A program made the position numbers and the translations under genes. DNA of 11,922 bases from Prevotellaceae bacterium (lineage in GTDB: Bacteria; Bacteroidota; Bacteroidia; Bacteroidales; UBA932): NCBI GenBank assembly GCA_031284065.1, contig JAITAP010000206.1, positions 1 to 11,922 of the forward strand, given 5' to 3'. Position 1 is the first letter of the stretch. Every line of letters starts with the position of its first letter. Shown in pieces: positions 1 through 7,733 of this stretch. The notes below the pieces were generated by a model. It made no database searches, had not been told where the DNA came from, and worked only from the letters and a program-made list of their open reading frames with translations.

Positions 1-33
1 CCCCGCTAAATGCCCCCCCTTATGCCGCTAAAT

Positions 34-64
34 TTTGCAAACTAAAATACTTTCCCTATATTTG
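34..64 (+). promoter_or_regulatory. Bacteroidota-type promoter of porV-ispF
   Basis: A TTTG (34-37) is followed by a 19-nt spacer and TATATTTG (57-64). This fits the -33 TTTG / -7 TAnnTTTG pattern known for the primary sigma factor of Bacteroides. It would start transcription near position 70 and leave a leader of about 40 nt before the porV ATG. The 8-mer CCGCTAAA occurs twice just upstream (3-10 and 25-32), the second copy touching the -33 box. Confidence 0.7.
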
Positions 65-108
65 CGGCTTAGTAAGCATGGTTTTTTTAATACAAGATAC
101 ATTTTTTA

Positions 109-1254
109 ATGCGACCCACTTTCTTAAGCAAGCGATTTTTCTTGTTGGCTACAACGCTACTGCCATTCTGCGCGGCAGCTCAAATGCCGAAAGACTACTC
201 TAACCCTATTCCGGTTGCCATTCCCATCCTGAACATAGCTCCCGACGCCCGCTCTGCCGGCATGGGCGATATGGGCGTTGCCACAACTCCCGATGTGAAC
301 TCGCAGCACTATAACGCCGCAAAGTACCCTTTTGCCGAGTCTCAAATGGGCATAGGGTTGTCCGTTACCCCGTGGCTGGCTGAACTTGTGTCGGACGTAA
401 ATATTACCTACGGCTCTTTTTTTTACCGGATTGGCACAATGCAAAGCATAGGCATGTCCATCCGCTACTTTTCGCTTGGCAAAATGGACATCATGAGCAG
501 CGAAGGGATACCCCTCGACGAGGTCAACCCGAATGAATTTGCCGTGGATTTGTCATACGCTCGCCGCTTCGGCAGGCATGTGTCAGCCGCGCTTACGCCG
601 CGCTTTAGCTACTCCGACCTTACGGGAGGCAGTAAGCAGCAAGATGGGACGGGGCTTTCGGCCGCACCCGCCTTTTGCTTTGATATGTCGGTTTACTACC
701 AGAATACCCACGGAGATAACGACTATGCATGGGGTGCGGTTATCGCCAACCTGGGCACAAAGGTGGCGTACGGCAAAGAGGACGTCGATAGCTACTTCCT
801 TCCCGCTACCCTTAGGGTGGGGGGGCAGTACACTTTTAATGTGGACGCCGATAATAGCTTTATGGCAGGGTTGGAGCTTAGCAAGCTGCTGGTGCCTACT
901 CCCGGCAAGGACTCTGTCGGGACAACAGTGAAAAATAATATGGCGGCGTTAGAAGGCTTGTTCACGTCTTTTTACGACGCTCCCTACGGGTGGCGGGAAG
1001 AGCTGAGCGAGGTTATGGCAGGCGTTGGGGCAGAGTATGGATACCGCAAGCTGTTTTTTGCGCGCGCGGGCTACCTTTACGGCTCCAAGTACAAGGGCAA
1101 TCCCAGCTATATTACCTTTGGCGCCGGCATCAAGTACAACTTCATTGGGCTGAACGTTTCTTACCTTCATTCCTTTGTTACAGGTGATCCGCTATCGGGT
1201 ACGCTTCGCGTATCGCTATCCTTTGATTTTAATCCACCCTCCCGGGCAGACTAA
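109..1254 (+). CDS. porV: Type IX secretion system outer-membrane protein PorV (LptO)
   Basis: 381 residues, close to the 391 of Porphyromonas gingivalis PorV. Residues 1-24 form a signal peptide (basic start, hydrophobic core, Ala-Ala-Ala before Gln25), so it is exported. The family hallmark lies at residues 41-75: LNIAPDARSAGMGDMG, then TPDVNSQHYNAAKYPF. The rest alternates amphipathic strands typical of the FadL-like outer-membrane beta-barrel. In the known system PorV shuttles T9SS cargo from the translocon to the PorU sortase complex at the cell surface. Its own promoter lies at 34-64, and ispF starts 1 nt after its stop, so the two are surely co-transcribed. The porV-ispF order matches P. 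gingivalis as I recall it, where porU precedes porV; the sequence left of porV here is too short to show porU. PorQ and other PorV-like paralogs are the alternatives, but the motif and neighbour favour PorV. Confidence 0.9.
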   Translation: MRPTFLSKRFFLLATTLLPFCAAAQMPKDYSNPIPVAIPILNIAPDARSAGMGDMGVATTPDVNSQHYNAAKYPFAESQMGIGLSVTPWLAELVSDVNITYGSFFYRIGTMQSIGMSIRYFSLGKMDIMSSEGIPLDEVNPNEFAVDLSYARRFGRHVSAALTPRFSYSDLTGGSKQQDGTGLSAAPAFCFDMSVYYQNTHGDNDYAWGAVIANLGTKVAYGKEDVDSYFLPATLRVGGQYTFNVDADNSFMAGLELSKLLVPTPGKDSVGTTVKNNMAALEGLFTSFYDAPYGWREELSEVMAGVGAEYGYRKLFFARAGYLYGSKYKGNPSYITFGAGIKYNFIGLNVSYLHSFVTGDPLSGTLRVSLSFDFNPPSRAD

Positions 1255-1255
1255 A

Positions 1256-1762
1256 ATGGCACCTCCTTTTCGCATAGGCAATGGCTACGATGTGCACCGC
1301 TTAGCCGACGGGCTGGAGCTGTGGCTATGCGGCGTAAGGGTGGCGCACAGCAAGGGCGCGGTTGCCCACTCCGACGGCGACGTTGCCATTCACGCCTTGT
1401 GCGACGCGCTGCTGGGCGCGGCCGGCTTGCGCGACATAGGCTACCACTTTCCCGATACTAACGCCGCCTACAGAGGCATTGACAGCAAGATTCTGCTGGC
1501 GCGCACCATGCGCATGGTGCGCGAAAAAGGCTACGAGCTGGGCAACGTTGACATTGTGCTGTGCCTGCAACGCCCCAAGGTGAAAGACCTAATCCCCGCC
1601 ATGCAGCAATGCCTTGCCCAAGCGATGCAAACCGATGTGGAAAACGTCTGCGTAAAAGCCACCACCACCGAAACGCTTGGCTTTGTGGGGCGTGAAGAGG
1701 GCGTTGCCGCCTACGCCGTATCGTTGCTGGTAAAAACAAACGGCAGCAACCACCCAAATTAG
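1256..1762 (+). CDS. ispF: 2-C-methyl-D-erythritol 2,4-cyclodiphosphate synthase
   Basis: 168 residues, the normal IspF length. The enzyme closes CDP-methylerythritol 2-phosphate to the cyclodiphosphate, releasing CMP, in the non-mevalonate (MEP) isoprenoid pathway in the cytoplasm. Visible signatures are GNGYDVHRL (residues 8-16), whose Asp12 and His14 match the E. coli zinc ligands Asp8 and His10; AHSDGDVAIHAL (37-48), whose His46 matches His42; FPDTNAAYRG (65-74); and KATTTETLGF (134-143) of the CDP-binding loop. The ATG at 1256 sits 1 nt after the porV stop and puts GNGYDVH at the usual place. A longer in-frame reading back to 1175 would only overlap porV and add residues unlike the family. 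It depends on the porV promoter, as there is no room for its own. Confidence 0.95.
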   Translation: MAPPFRIGNGYDVHRLADGLELWLCGVRVAHSKGAVAHSDGDVAIHALCDALLGAAGLRDIGYHFPDTNAAYRGIDSKILLARTMRMVREKGYELGNVDIVLCLQRPKVKDLIPAMQQCLAQAMQTDVENVCVKATTTETLGFVGREEGVAAYAVSLLVKTNGSNHPN

Positions 1763-1992
1763 CCGCCCGGCAGAGCTACAAATTGCTGTTCCCCACACCC
1801 TTAATATTTTGTTGATAATAAGCCCCCCAAAAGTTCGTTTCGCAAGGAAGTTAAGTTGTAATTTCGTACATTCAAAAAACATCCGCAGAAAAGAACATCG
1901 TTTTTTCCTCAGCAATTTTTTGAGTTGTGTAAACACCTAACGCATAGAACATTATCTTTATATTACTTTTTACCTAAACATTATCTTAAATT
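1763..1992. other. Intergenic region ispF-nrdJ
   Basis: 230 bp, AT-rich towards its right end. An 11-bp direct repeat, AACATTATCTT, occurs at 1948-1958 and 1977-1987, ending just before the nrdJ ATG. I see no complete TTTG-N19-TAnnTTTG promoter; TATCTTTA (1953-1960) is one mismatch from a -7 box but lacks a spaced -33. No B12-box of a cobalamin riboswitch was recognised. Confidence 0.5.
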
Positions 1993-4617
1993 ATGAAAGT
2001 GGGATTTCTTGCTAAGACAAAAGGAGAAGTGGTGACAAATGAAAAAACTCCTGTGGCTACCGATAAACCAAGCTTAAAAATGGCAAAACCGGTCAAGAAG
2101 AAGAAGACATATACTTACGCTGAAGCCGTAGCCGACGCCACAGCCTACTTTGGCGGAGACGAAATGGCAGGCAAAAATTGGGTAAACAAGTATGCGCTGA
2201 AAGATTCATACGGTAACATCTACGAGCACACGCCCGCCGATATGCACCGACGCCTGGCGCACGAGCTGGAGCGAATTGAAAAAAAGTATGCCAACCCCAT
2301 GAGCGCAGCCGAAATCTTTGAGCTGCTCGATAATTTCAAGTACATCGTACCGCAGGGAGGCCCCATGACGGGCATAGGCAACGGCTATCAGGTGGCGTCG
2401 CTGTCCAACTGCTTTGTGATTGGCGCTACGCCCTCCGCCGACTCCTACGGCGGCATTTTCCGTATCGACGAAGAGCAGGTGCAGCTCATGAAGCGTCGCG
2501 GCGGCGTGGGGCACGACTTGTCGCACATTCGCCCCAGCGGAACGCCCGTGCTCAACAGCGCCCTCAACTCCACCGGGCTTGTGCCGTTCATGGAGCGCTA
2601 CTCCAACTCCACCCGCGAGGTGGCGATGGACGGCCGCCGCGGCGCGCTCATGCTGAGCGTCTCCATAAAGCACCCCGACGCCGAAAAATTTATCGACGCC
2701 AAAATGGAAACCGGAAAGGTAACAGGCGCAAACGTTTCGGTGAAAATAGACAACGAATTTATGGAGTGCGTCAGGAGCGGAAAGCCATACGTACAGCAGT
2801 ATCCGGTTGACGCAAGCGAGCCGAAGATTCGGCAGGAAATAGACGCGCGGAAGCTGTGGGACAAAATCATCCACAACGCGTGGAAAAGCGCCGAGCCGGG
2901 CATACTCTTCTGGGATACCATCATTGAGCAGTCGGTGGCGGATTGCTACGCCGACAAGGGCTTCCGCACCGTATCAACCAACCCCTGCGGCGAAATTCCG
3001 CTCTGCCCGTACGACAGCTGCCGATTGGTAGCCATCAACCTATACAGCTACGTGGAAAACCCGTTCACGCCAAAGGCAACATTCAACACCCGGCTCTACG
3101 AAGAGCATGTGCACAAGGCTATGCGCATCATGGACGACGTGATTGACCTTGAGCTCGAAAAAGTAAGCGCCATCATTGACAAGGTAGAATCCGACCCCGA
3201 GCAGGACGACATCAAAAGCGTGGAGCGCAACTTGTGGAAAAAAATTCGCGACAAGGCCATCATGGGGCGGCGCACGGGCTTGGGCATCACCGCAGAGGGC
3301 GACATGATTGCCGCCATGGGGCTGCGCTACGGAAGCGACGAGGCAATTGACTTTGCGGTGGACAAGCAAAAAACGCTCGCCGTAGAAGCATACCGCGCCT
3401 CCGTAACGCTGGCAAAGGAGCGCGGCGCTTTCCAAATGTACGACGCCAAGCGCGAGGAGAACAACCCGATGATTAACCGTATCCGCGAAGCCGACCCCGC
3501 GCTGTACGACGAAATGCAGCAGCACGGGCGGCGCAACGTTGCCATGCTCACCATTGCGCCTACCGGCACCACCAGCATCATGACGCAAACCACGTCGGGG
3601 ATTGAGCCGGTGTTCAGCTTGTTCTACAAGCGCCGCCGGAAGGTAAACCACAACGACCGGAGCGTAAAGGTGGATTTTGTGGATAAAAAAGGCGACGCAT
3701 ACGAAGAATACTTGGTGGGACACCACAAGTTTATCACGTGGCTCGAGGCTAACGGCTACAACACGGATGAGATAGCAAGCGCAAGCCCGGAGTTTGTGCA
3801 GGCAGTGGTTGAAAAATCGCCCTACTACAAGTCAACCGCCAACGACGTGGACTGGGTGGCGAAAGTGAAAATGCAGGGGCGGATGCAGCAATGGGTAGAT
3901 CACTCGATAAGCGTTACGGTAAACCTCCCCAACAGCATTAGCGAGGAGATGGTAGGCAAGGTGTACCAAACGGCCTGGGAAAGCGGCTGCAAGGGTATTA
4001 CGGTGTACCGCGACGGCTCGCGCGACGGCATACTGATAGCTGCCAACAGCAAAAAAGAAAGCGGGAAAATGCCAACAAAGCGTCCGGAATTGCTCGACGC
4101 AGACATTATTCGCTTCAAAAACGGAACCGAAGAGTGGATAGCTTTTGTGGGCTTGTATAACGGAAATCCCTACGAAATCTTTACCGGCGTAGCCACCGAA
4201 GACGGGCTTTGGCTGCCAAAATCGGTGGATAAGGGAAAAATTGTAAAGGCAACCGACCCCGAGCTGGGCAAAATCTACAACCTCGAGTACACGGACAAGC
4301 GAGGCATTACGCAAGTCGTGAAAGGTATTTCGTACATGTTCGACAAAGAGTTTTGGAACTACGCGCGGCTCATCTCGGGCGTGCTGCGCAATGGTATGCC
4401 CATTGTTGACGTTATTAACCTCATTGAGGGGCTGCACCTCAGCAGCGAAACCATCAACACGTGGAAGAACGGCGTTGAGCGTGCGCTGAAGCGCTACATT
4501 CCCAACGGCACCGAAGCCAAGCAGGGGCAGCGGTGCGGCGAGTGCGGCTCAACCCAGCTCATATATCAGGAGGGATGCCTCACGTGCCCAAGCTGCGGCA
4601 ACTCCAAGTGCGGATAA
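1993..4617 (+). CDS. nrdJ: Adenosylcobalamin-dependent (class II) ribonucleotide reductase
   Basis: 874 residues. The enzyme reduces ribonucleotides to deoxyribonucleotides using a cysteine thiyl radical made with adenosylcobalamin, independent of oxygen. The catalytic set is complete: the first redox cysteine in SNC (138-140), the radical motif NPCGEIPL with Asn330, Cys332 and Glu334, and the second redox cysteine Cys343, 11 residues on as in Thermotoga NrdJ. Further family blocks are APTGTTSI (522-529) and GCKGITVYRDGSR (665-677). Residues about 690-830 resemble the TSCPD domain. The tail (848-873) has six cysteines, two CxxC-type pairs resembling a zinc ribbon and a last pair (868, 873) suited to re-reducing the active site. 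Residues 1-38 are a Lys-rich, low-complexity extension with no ATP-cone. The start is uncertain: besides ATG 1993, an in-frame GTG at 2032 has a strong Shine-Dalgarno, and an ATG lies at 2080. The next gene follows after 18 nt. Confidence 0.95.
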   Translation: MKVGFLAKTKGEVVTNEKTPVATDKPSLKMAKPVKKKKTYTYAEAVADATAYFGGDEMAGKNWVNKYALKDSYGNIYEHTPADMHRRLAHELERIEKKYANPMSAAEIFELLDNFKYIVPQGGPMTGIGNGYQVASLSNCFVIGATPSADSYGGIFRIDEEQVQLMKRRGGVGHDLSHIRPSGTPVLNSALNSTGLVPFMERYSNSTREVAMDGRRGALMLSVSIKHPDAEKFIDAKMETGKVTGANVSVKIDNEFMECVRSGKPYVQQYPVDASEPKIRQEIDARKLWDKIIHNAWKSAEPGILFWDTIIEQSVADCYADKGFRTVSTNPCGEIPLCPYDSCRLVAINLYSYVENPFTPKATFNTRLYEEHVHKAMRIMDDVIDLELEKVSAIIDKVESDPEQDDIKSVERNLWKKIRDKAIMGRRTGLGITAEGDMIAAMGLRYGSDEAIDFAVDKQKTLAVEAYRASVTLAKERGAFQMYDAKREENNPMINRIREADPALYDEMQQHGRRNVAMLTIAPTGTTSIMTQTTSGIEPVFSLFYKRRRKVNHNDRSVKVDFVDKKGDAYEEYLVGHHKFITWLEANGYNTDEIASASPEFVQAVVEKSPYYKSTANDVDWVAKVKMQGRMQQWVDHSISVTVNLPNSISEEMVGKVYQTAWESGCKGITVYRDGSRDGILIAANSKKESGKMPTKRPELLDADIIRFKNGTEEWIAFVGLYNGNPYEIFTGVATEDGLWLPKSVDKGKIVKATDPELGKIYNLEYTDKRGITQVVKGISYMFDKEFWNYARLISGVLRNGMPIVDVINLIEGLHLSSETINTWKNGVERALKRYIPNGTEAKQGQRCGECGSTQLIYQEGCLTCPSCGNSKCG
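2021..2034 (+). promoter_or_regulatory. Shine-Dalgarno-like site with alternative GTG start of nrdJ
   Basis: AAGGAGAAG (2021-2029) lies 5 nt, counted from AGGAG, before the in-frame GTG at 2032, giving a product that begins fMet-Thr-Asn-Glu-Lys and is 13 residues shorter. The ATG at 1993 has no purine-rich site before it. Bacteroidota often initiate without Shine-Dalgarno pairing, so this does not settle the start, but it makes the GTG a serious candidate. Confidence 0.4.
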
Positions 4618-4635
4618 GCCAATCTCACCACTGAC

Positions 4636-5106
4636 ATGAGCTACATGCCGCCGACTTTTATCGACTTCATCAAGGCGCACCACGTGCTGACCTTAGCCAC
4701 CTGCTTCAACGACGAGCCTTACTGCTGCTCGCTATTCTACGCGTACATGGAGAAAGAGGGTTGCTTCGTGTTTTCGTCGGAAAGCGCCACCAAGCACGTG
4801 CGCGACCTCTCCCACAACATATTCGTGAGCGCAAATATTGTGCTCGAAACCGAAGTCGTAGGTAAAATTCAGGGGCTACAGCTGCAAGGGCTGGTGTATC
4901 GGCTGCAAGACGATACGGCGAAAGCCGCACGCCGCGCCTACATGCGCCGCTTTCCTTACGCCGCGCTGCTCAACACCACGTTCTGGATACTGGAGCCTAC
5001 GTGGGCAAAGCTCACCGACAACCGATTCGGTTTTGGCAAAAAATTGACGTGGAAAAAAGATGCGCTGATAGATACGGACTTCTTGAGCGAAAAAAACATA
5101 AGCTAA
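4636..5106 (+). CDS. YhbP-like (UPF0306) flavin-type split-barrel protein
   Basis: 156 residues. The sequence runs like the UPF0306/YhbP group of the pyridoxamine 5'-phosphate-oxidase-like split barrels. It shows HHVLTLAT (20-27), a Cys-rich PYCCSLFYAY strand, FVFSSESATKHVRDL, then VSANIVLET and GKIQGLQLQG. The middle block is where this fold usually contacts FMN or another cofactor. The biochemical role of YhbP is not established, so a redox or cofactor-binding role is only inferred from the fold. It has no signal peptide or membrane segment, so it is cytoplasmic. It starts 18 nt after nrdJ without a visible promoter and is probably read through from it. Its TAA overlaps the stop of the convergent spmA-spmB gene by 4 nt. 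A link to nucleotide reduction is unproven. Confidence 0.8.
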   Translation: MSYMPPTFIDFIKAHHVLTLATCFNDEPYCCSLFYAYMEKEGCFVFSSESATKHVRDLSHNIFVSANIVLETEVVGKIQGLQLQGLVYRLQDDTAKAARRAYMRRFPYAALLNTTFWILEPTWAKLTDNRFGFGKKLTWKKDALIDTDFLSEKNIS

Positions 5107-6332
5107 AAGAACACGTAGGACACCAAAATAGCCGCTACAATGCCCGTTAGATCGGCAATCAGTCCGCAGGCTACGGCGTGGCGCGTGCGCTTAATGCCTA
5201 CGCTGCCAAAGTAAACGGCAAGAATGTAAAACGTAGTGTCGGTAGCGCCCTGTATGGTTGACGAGAGGCGACCCACAAATGAATCTGCGCCGTAAGTTTT
5301 CATAGCGTCTACCATCATGCCACGCGCACCGCTTCCGCTCAGGGGCTTCATGAGCGCCGTAGGCAGCGCGCCAACAAAATCGGCGTTAACGCCTATCCAC
5401 CCAAAAAAGTCGGCAATGCCGCCCACCAAAGCATCCATAACCCCCGACGCGCGAAACATTCCTACGGCAACCAGCATTGCCACCAAGTACGGAATAATGG
5501 TAACGGCAGTTTTAAACCCGTCTTTTGCGCCGTCAATAAATGCTTCATACACGTTTATTCTCTTGCGCAGCCCCGCCACAATAAATCCTGCAATAATGGA
5601 AAGCAATAGCAGGTTTGCGCCGAAAGCGGAGTAAAGCCCAACCTTGTCTTTGGGCAGCCACGAGAAGAAAAGGGTGAGCAGCACAACAACGGCGGTAAGC
5701 CCCCCAAAAGTCAGCAGCATTGTGCGGTTGAGCAGGCTGATTTTTTGGTAGAGGCACACTGTAACAACCGCCGCCAGCGTAGAAAAATACGTGGCTATCA
5801 GTATAGGCAAAAACACGTCGGAAGGGTTGGCAGCGCCCATTTGCGCACGGTACACCATCACGCTGATGGGGATGAGCGTTAGCCCCGAAGTGTTGAGCGC
5901 AAGGAACATAATCATGGGGTTGCTGGCGGTGTTTTTCTGCGGATTGATTTCCTGCATTTGCTGCATAGCTTTTAGCCCAAGCGGCGTTGCGGCATTGTCT
6001 AACCCTAACATGTTAGCCGAAAGGTTCATGAATATAGAGCCTCCTGCCGGATGATTTTTAGGTAAATCGGGGAAAAGCTTGCGAAAAATTGGCGCAGCTA
6101 TGCGCGAAAGAAAAGCAATAACTCCTCCCCGTTCGCCTATCTTCATAAAGCCCAGCCATAGCGACAGCACGCCCGTGAGCCCGAGCGAAATCTCAAACGC
6201 TGTTTTGGCAGAATCAAACGTTGACCCCATAACGACCGAAAAAATTTCGGCGTCGCCAAAAACAAACGCCTTTACCAGCGCCGTTACAAAGGCTGCAATA
6301 AAAAAACCTATCCAGATATAGTTGAGTACCAT
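5103..6332 (-). CDS. SpmA-SpmB fusion, nucleoside-recognition (Gate) domain membrane protein
   Basis: 409 residues with about ten hydrophobic segments, so an inner-membrane protein. The N-terminal half matches spore maturation protein A, with LGLDNAATPLGLKAM (109-123) and NPMIMFLALNTSG (138-150). The C-terminal half matches SpmB, with AKDGFKTAVTIIPYLVAML (269-287), KPLSGSGARG (329-338) and IQGATDTTFYILAVYFGSVG (360-379). Each half carries one Gate (nucleoside-recognition) domain. In Bacillus spmA and spmB are separate genes tied to spore core dehydration. Fused forms are known in non-sporulating Bacteroidota, where the transported substrate is not established, so sporulation should not be inferred. 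Stop TAG 5103-5105 overlaps the end of the convergent gene. A -7-like TATCTTTG lies about 70 nt before the ATG. Confidence 0.9.
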   Translation of the reverse strand: MVLNYIWIGFFIAAFVTALVKAFVFGDAEIFSVVMGSTFDSAKTAFEISLGLTGVLSLWLGFMKIGERGGVIAFLSRIAAPIFRKLFPDLPKNHPAGGSIFMNLSANMLGLDNAATPLGLKAMQQMQEINPQKNTASNPMIMFLALNTSGLTLIPISVMVYRAQMGAANPSDVFLPILIATYFSTLAAVVTVCLYQKISLLNRTMLLTFGGLTAVVVLLTLFFSWLPKDKVGLYSAFGANLLLLSIIAGFIVAGLRKRINVYEAFIDGAKDGFKTAVTIIPYLVAMLVAVGMFRASGVMDALVGGIADFFGWIGVNADFVGALPTALMKPLSGSGARGMMVDAMKTYGADSFVGRLSSTIQGATDTTFYILAVYFGSVGIKRTRHAVACGLIADLTGIVAAILVSYVFF

Positions 6333-6401
6333 ACTTATAGCTTGCTACTTGTGGTGAATAACGAAAATTGTATAGCGTAAAAAGAATGATGAAAACTTCA
6401 G

Positions 6402-6409
6402 CAAAGATA
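6402..6409 (-). promoter_or_regulatory. Possible -7 box for the spmA-spmB fusion
   Basis: Read on the minus strand this is TATCTTTG, a perfect TAnnTTTG, about 70 nt before the ATG at 6332. No TTG or TTTG is found at the expected 19-nt distance, so it is only half a promoter. A second box, TACCTTTG (6422-6429), points the other way, also without a -33 partner. Confidence 0.35.
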
Positions 6410-6480
6410 GCTTCTTTCTCATACCTTTGTACACCTCAATTTAGCTCAAGCCCTTTTGTAGCCGGATTCTTACACGACTT

Positions 6481-7677
6481 TTAATATAGCAACCCAAACA
6501 TCCACAAAGGAATACGATTGCCGAGCCCTATTTCTATTTCGTCGAGAGCAAGGTACGAGTAGGGAATATTGGCTATTTGCGCAAATGTTTTGCTTTTTCC
6601 GCCCACCTCAAAAATAAATTGCCCATTGACGGTAAAATCGCCCTTTTGCGCATCGGTTACTGTACTTACCGTTCGCAGCTGGTTGTAGAAAAAAGTTTTG
6701 CGCAAATTGTCCATATTCGTATCTTCGTTTCCCAAAGCAAAAGCAAGATTTGGGTTGTCCAAGTAAATTTTGGCAGGTTTACTCAAGGGGCTTAGATTTT
6801 TGCCGCCGGCACGCAGTAAACCCAACATCCTTGCACGCTCCAGAAGCAACAAACTTTTGGGTAAGTTGCTTCTCAAAATATTTACAGAGGCTCCTAACTG
6901 CGACATATTGGGGGCAAACGGAGCCAGCCCGGCAATAATCCCCAGCAATCTTTTCAACTTTTGTACCGAAGCAAACTCAATATTCACCGTAGCCGGCAAA
7001 TCACTTTCCAGCACAGCGTTGATTGTGTTTACCAGCTTACGGCCATAGTTGGGCAACCCCTCTTTGTAGTAAGGGAAATAGCCATGCTGTAAGTAACTTT
7101 GAAACAATGGCATGACCTTGATAGCGCTGGTAATATCGGAAGCAATTTCCACATGGCATGTCAGCAAATCCTCCAGTGATACAACAGGTAGATTTTTTAC
7201 GCCTTCAAATGCTAAAAATTCTCGAAATGAGCATCCAAACAATTCATATTCAATAGCTTTTCCATCCAAACCGGCATTACCTTCATAAATCTTCAAAATG
7301 GACGAGCCGGAAAAAACCACATGAATTTCGGGATACGAGTCGTAAATATTTTTCAGCTCCTGCGCCCAAGTGTTGTAAGGATACTTGTGTACTTCGTCGA
7401 TAAACAGATGGGTAACACCCTCCTGCCGTAGCTTACAGGCTAAATCTACCAAGCGATTATTGGCAAAGTAGAGGTTATCCAAGCTGACATAAAAAGCTTT
7501 TGCAGGATCGAGATTCTGCTTAATATACTGTAGCATCAGGATTGTTTTTCCTGTGCCGCGTGCGCCGATAATACCCGAAAGCCTCTCCTCCCACTGAATT
7601 TGGGGCATTAAATACCGAACAAACTTGTTGTCGGTATATTCTAAGCGATTCCTGTAAGTAATTAGTAATGATTCCAT
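6481..7677 (-). CDS. AAA_14/DUF4143-family P-loop ATPase
   Basis: 398 residues, a full-length member judging by family size. Walker A is GARGTGKT (38-45), Walker B LFIDE (91-95) followed by VHKY, and a sensor-like SGSS lies at 123-126. The block LFGCSFREFLAFEG after the ATPase core is typical of the AAA_14 (PF13173) lead-in, and the C-terminal half corresponds to DUF4143. Such ATPases are common in Bacteroidota, often as isolated genes in variable regions; their cellular role is not established, and proposals of a DNA-related or toxin-antitoxin-like role are inference. No signal peptide or membrane segment is visible. By eye the gene is more AT-rich than its neighbours, which suggests separate origin. 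Its promoter at 7703-7733 adjoins the 100-bp repeat array. The 148 bp before spmA-spmB contain no clear terminator. Confidence 0.88.
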   Translation of the reverse strand: MESLLITYRNRLEYTDNKFVRYLMPQIQWEERLSGIIGARGTGKTILMLQYIKQNLDPAKAFYVSLDNLYFANNRLVDLACKLRQEGVTHLFIDEVHKYPYNTWAQELKNIYDSYPEIHVVFSGSSILKIYEGNAGLDGKAIEYELFGCSFREFLAFEGVKNLPVVSLEDLLTCHVEIASDITSAIKVMPLFQSYLQHGYFPYYKEGLPNYGRKLVNTINAVLESDLPATVNIEFASVQKLKRLLGIIAGLAPFAPNMSQLGASVNILRSNLPKSLLLLERARMLGLLRAGGKNLSPLSKPAKIYLDNPNLAFALGNEDTNMDNLRKTFFYNQLRTVSTVTDAQKGDFTVNGQFIFEVGGKSKTFAQIANIPYSYLALDEIEIGLGNRIPLWMFGLLY

Positions 7678-7702
7678 AATTGAATATGAATATTTGAATA
7701 TG

Positions 7703-7733
7703 CAAAGGTACTAATAAAATGCATATTTCAAAA
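7703..7733 (-). promoter_or_regulatory. Promoter of the AAA_14/DUF4143 ATPase
   Basis: On the minus strand, TTTTG (7733-7729) and TACCTTTG (7710-7703) are separated by 18 nt, a good Bacteroidota promoter. It would give a leader of about 20 nt before the ATG at 7677. The -33 element lies inside the first, degenerate unit of the tandem array. The leader (7682-7700) repeats GAATAT three times as read on the plus strand. Confidence 0.6.

Noticed and set aside
1763..1992. Cobalamin riboswitch controlling nrdJ
   Set aside because: No recognisable B12-box or the conserved core was found by eye. A covariance-model scan (Rfam cobalamin) would be decisive.
2206..4437. Long antisense open frames opposite nrdJ (up to 228 residues)
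   Set aside because: They are shadows of a GC-rich, strongly conserved gene; their residues show no family likeness and nrdJ explains the whole stretch.
5317..6321. Plus-strand open frames of 80-105 residues across the spmA-spmB gene
   Set aside because: They lie opposite a well-recognised membrane-protein gene and have no independent motif or start signal.
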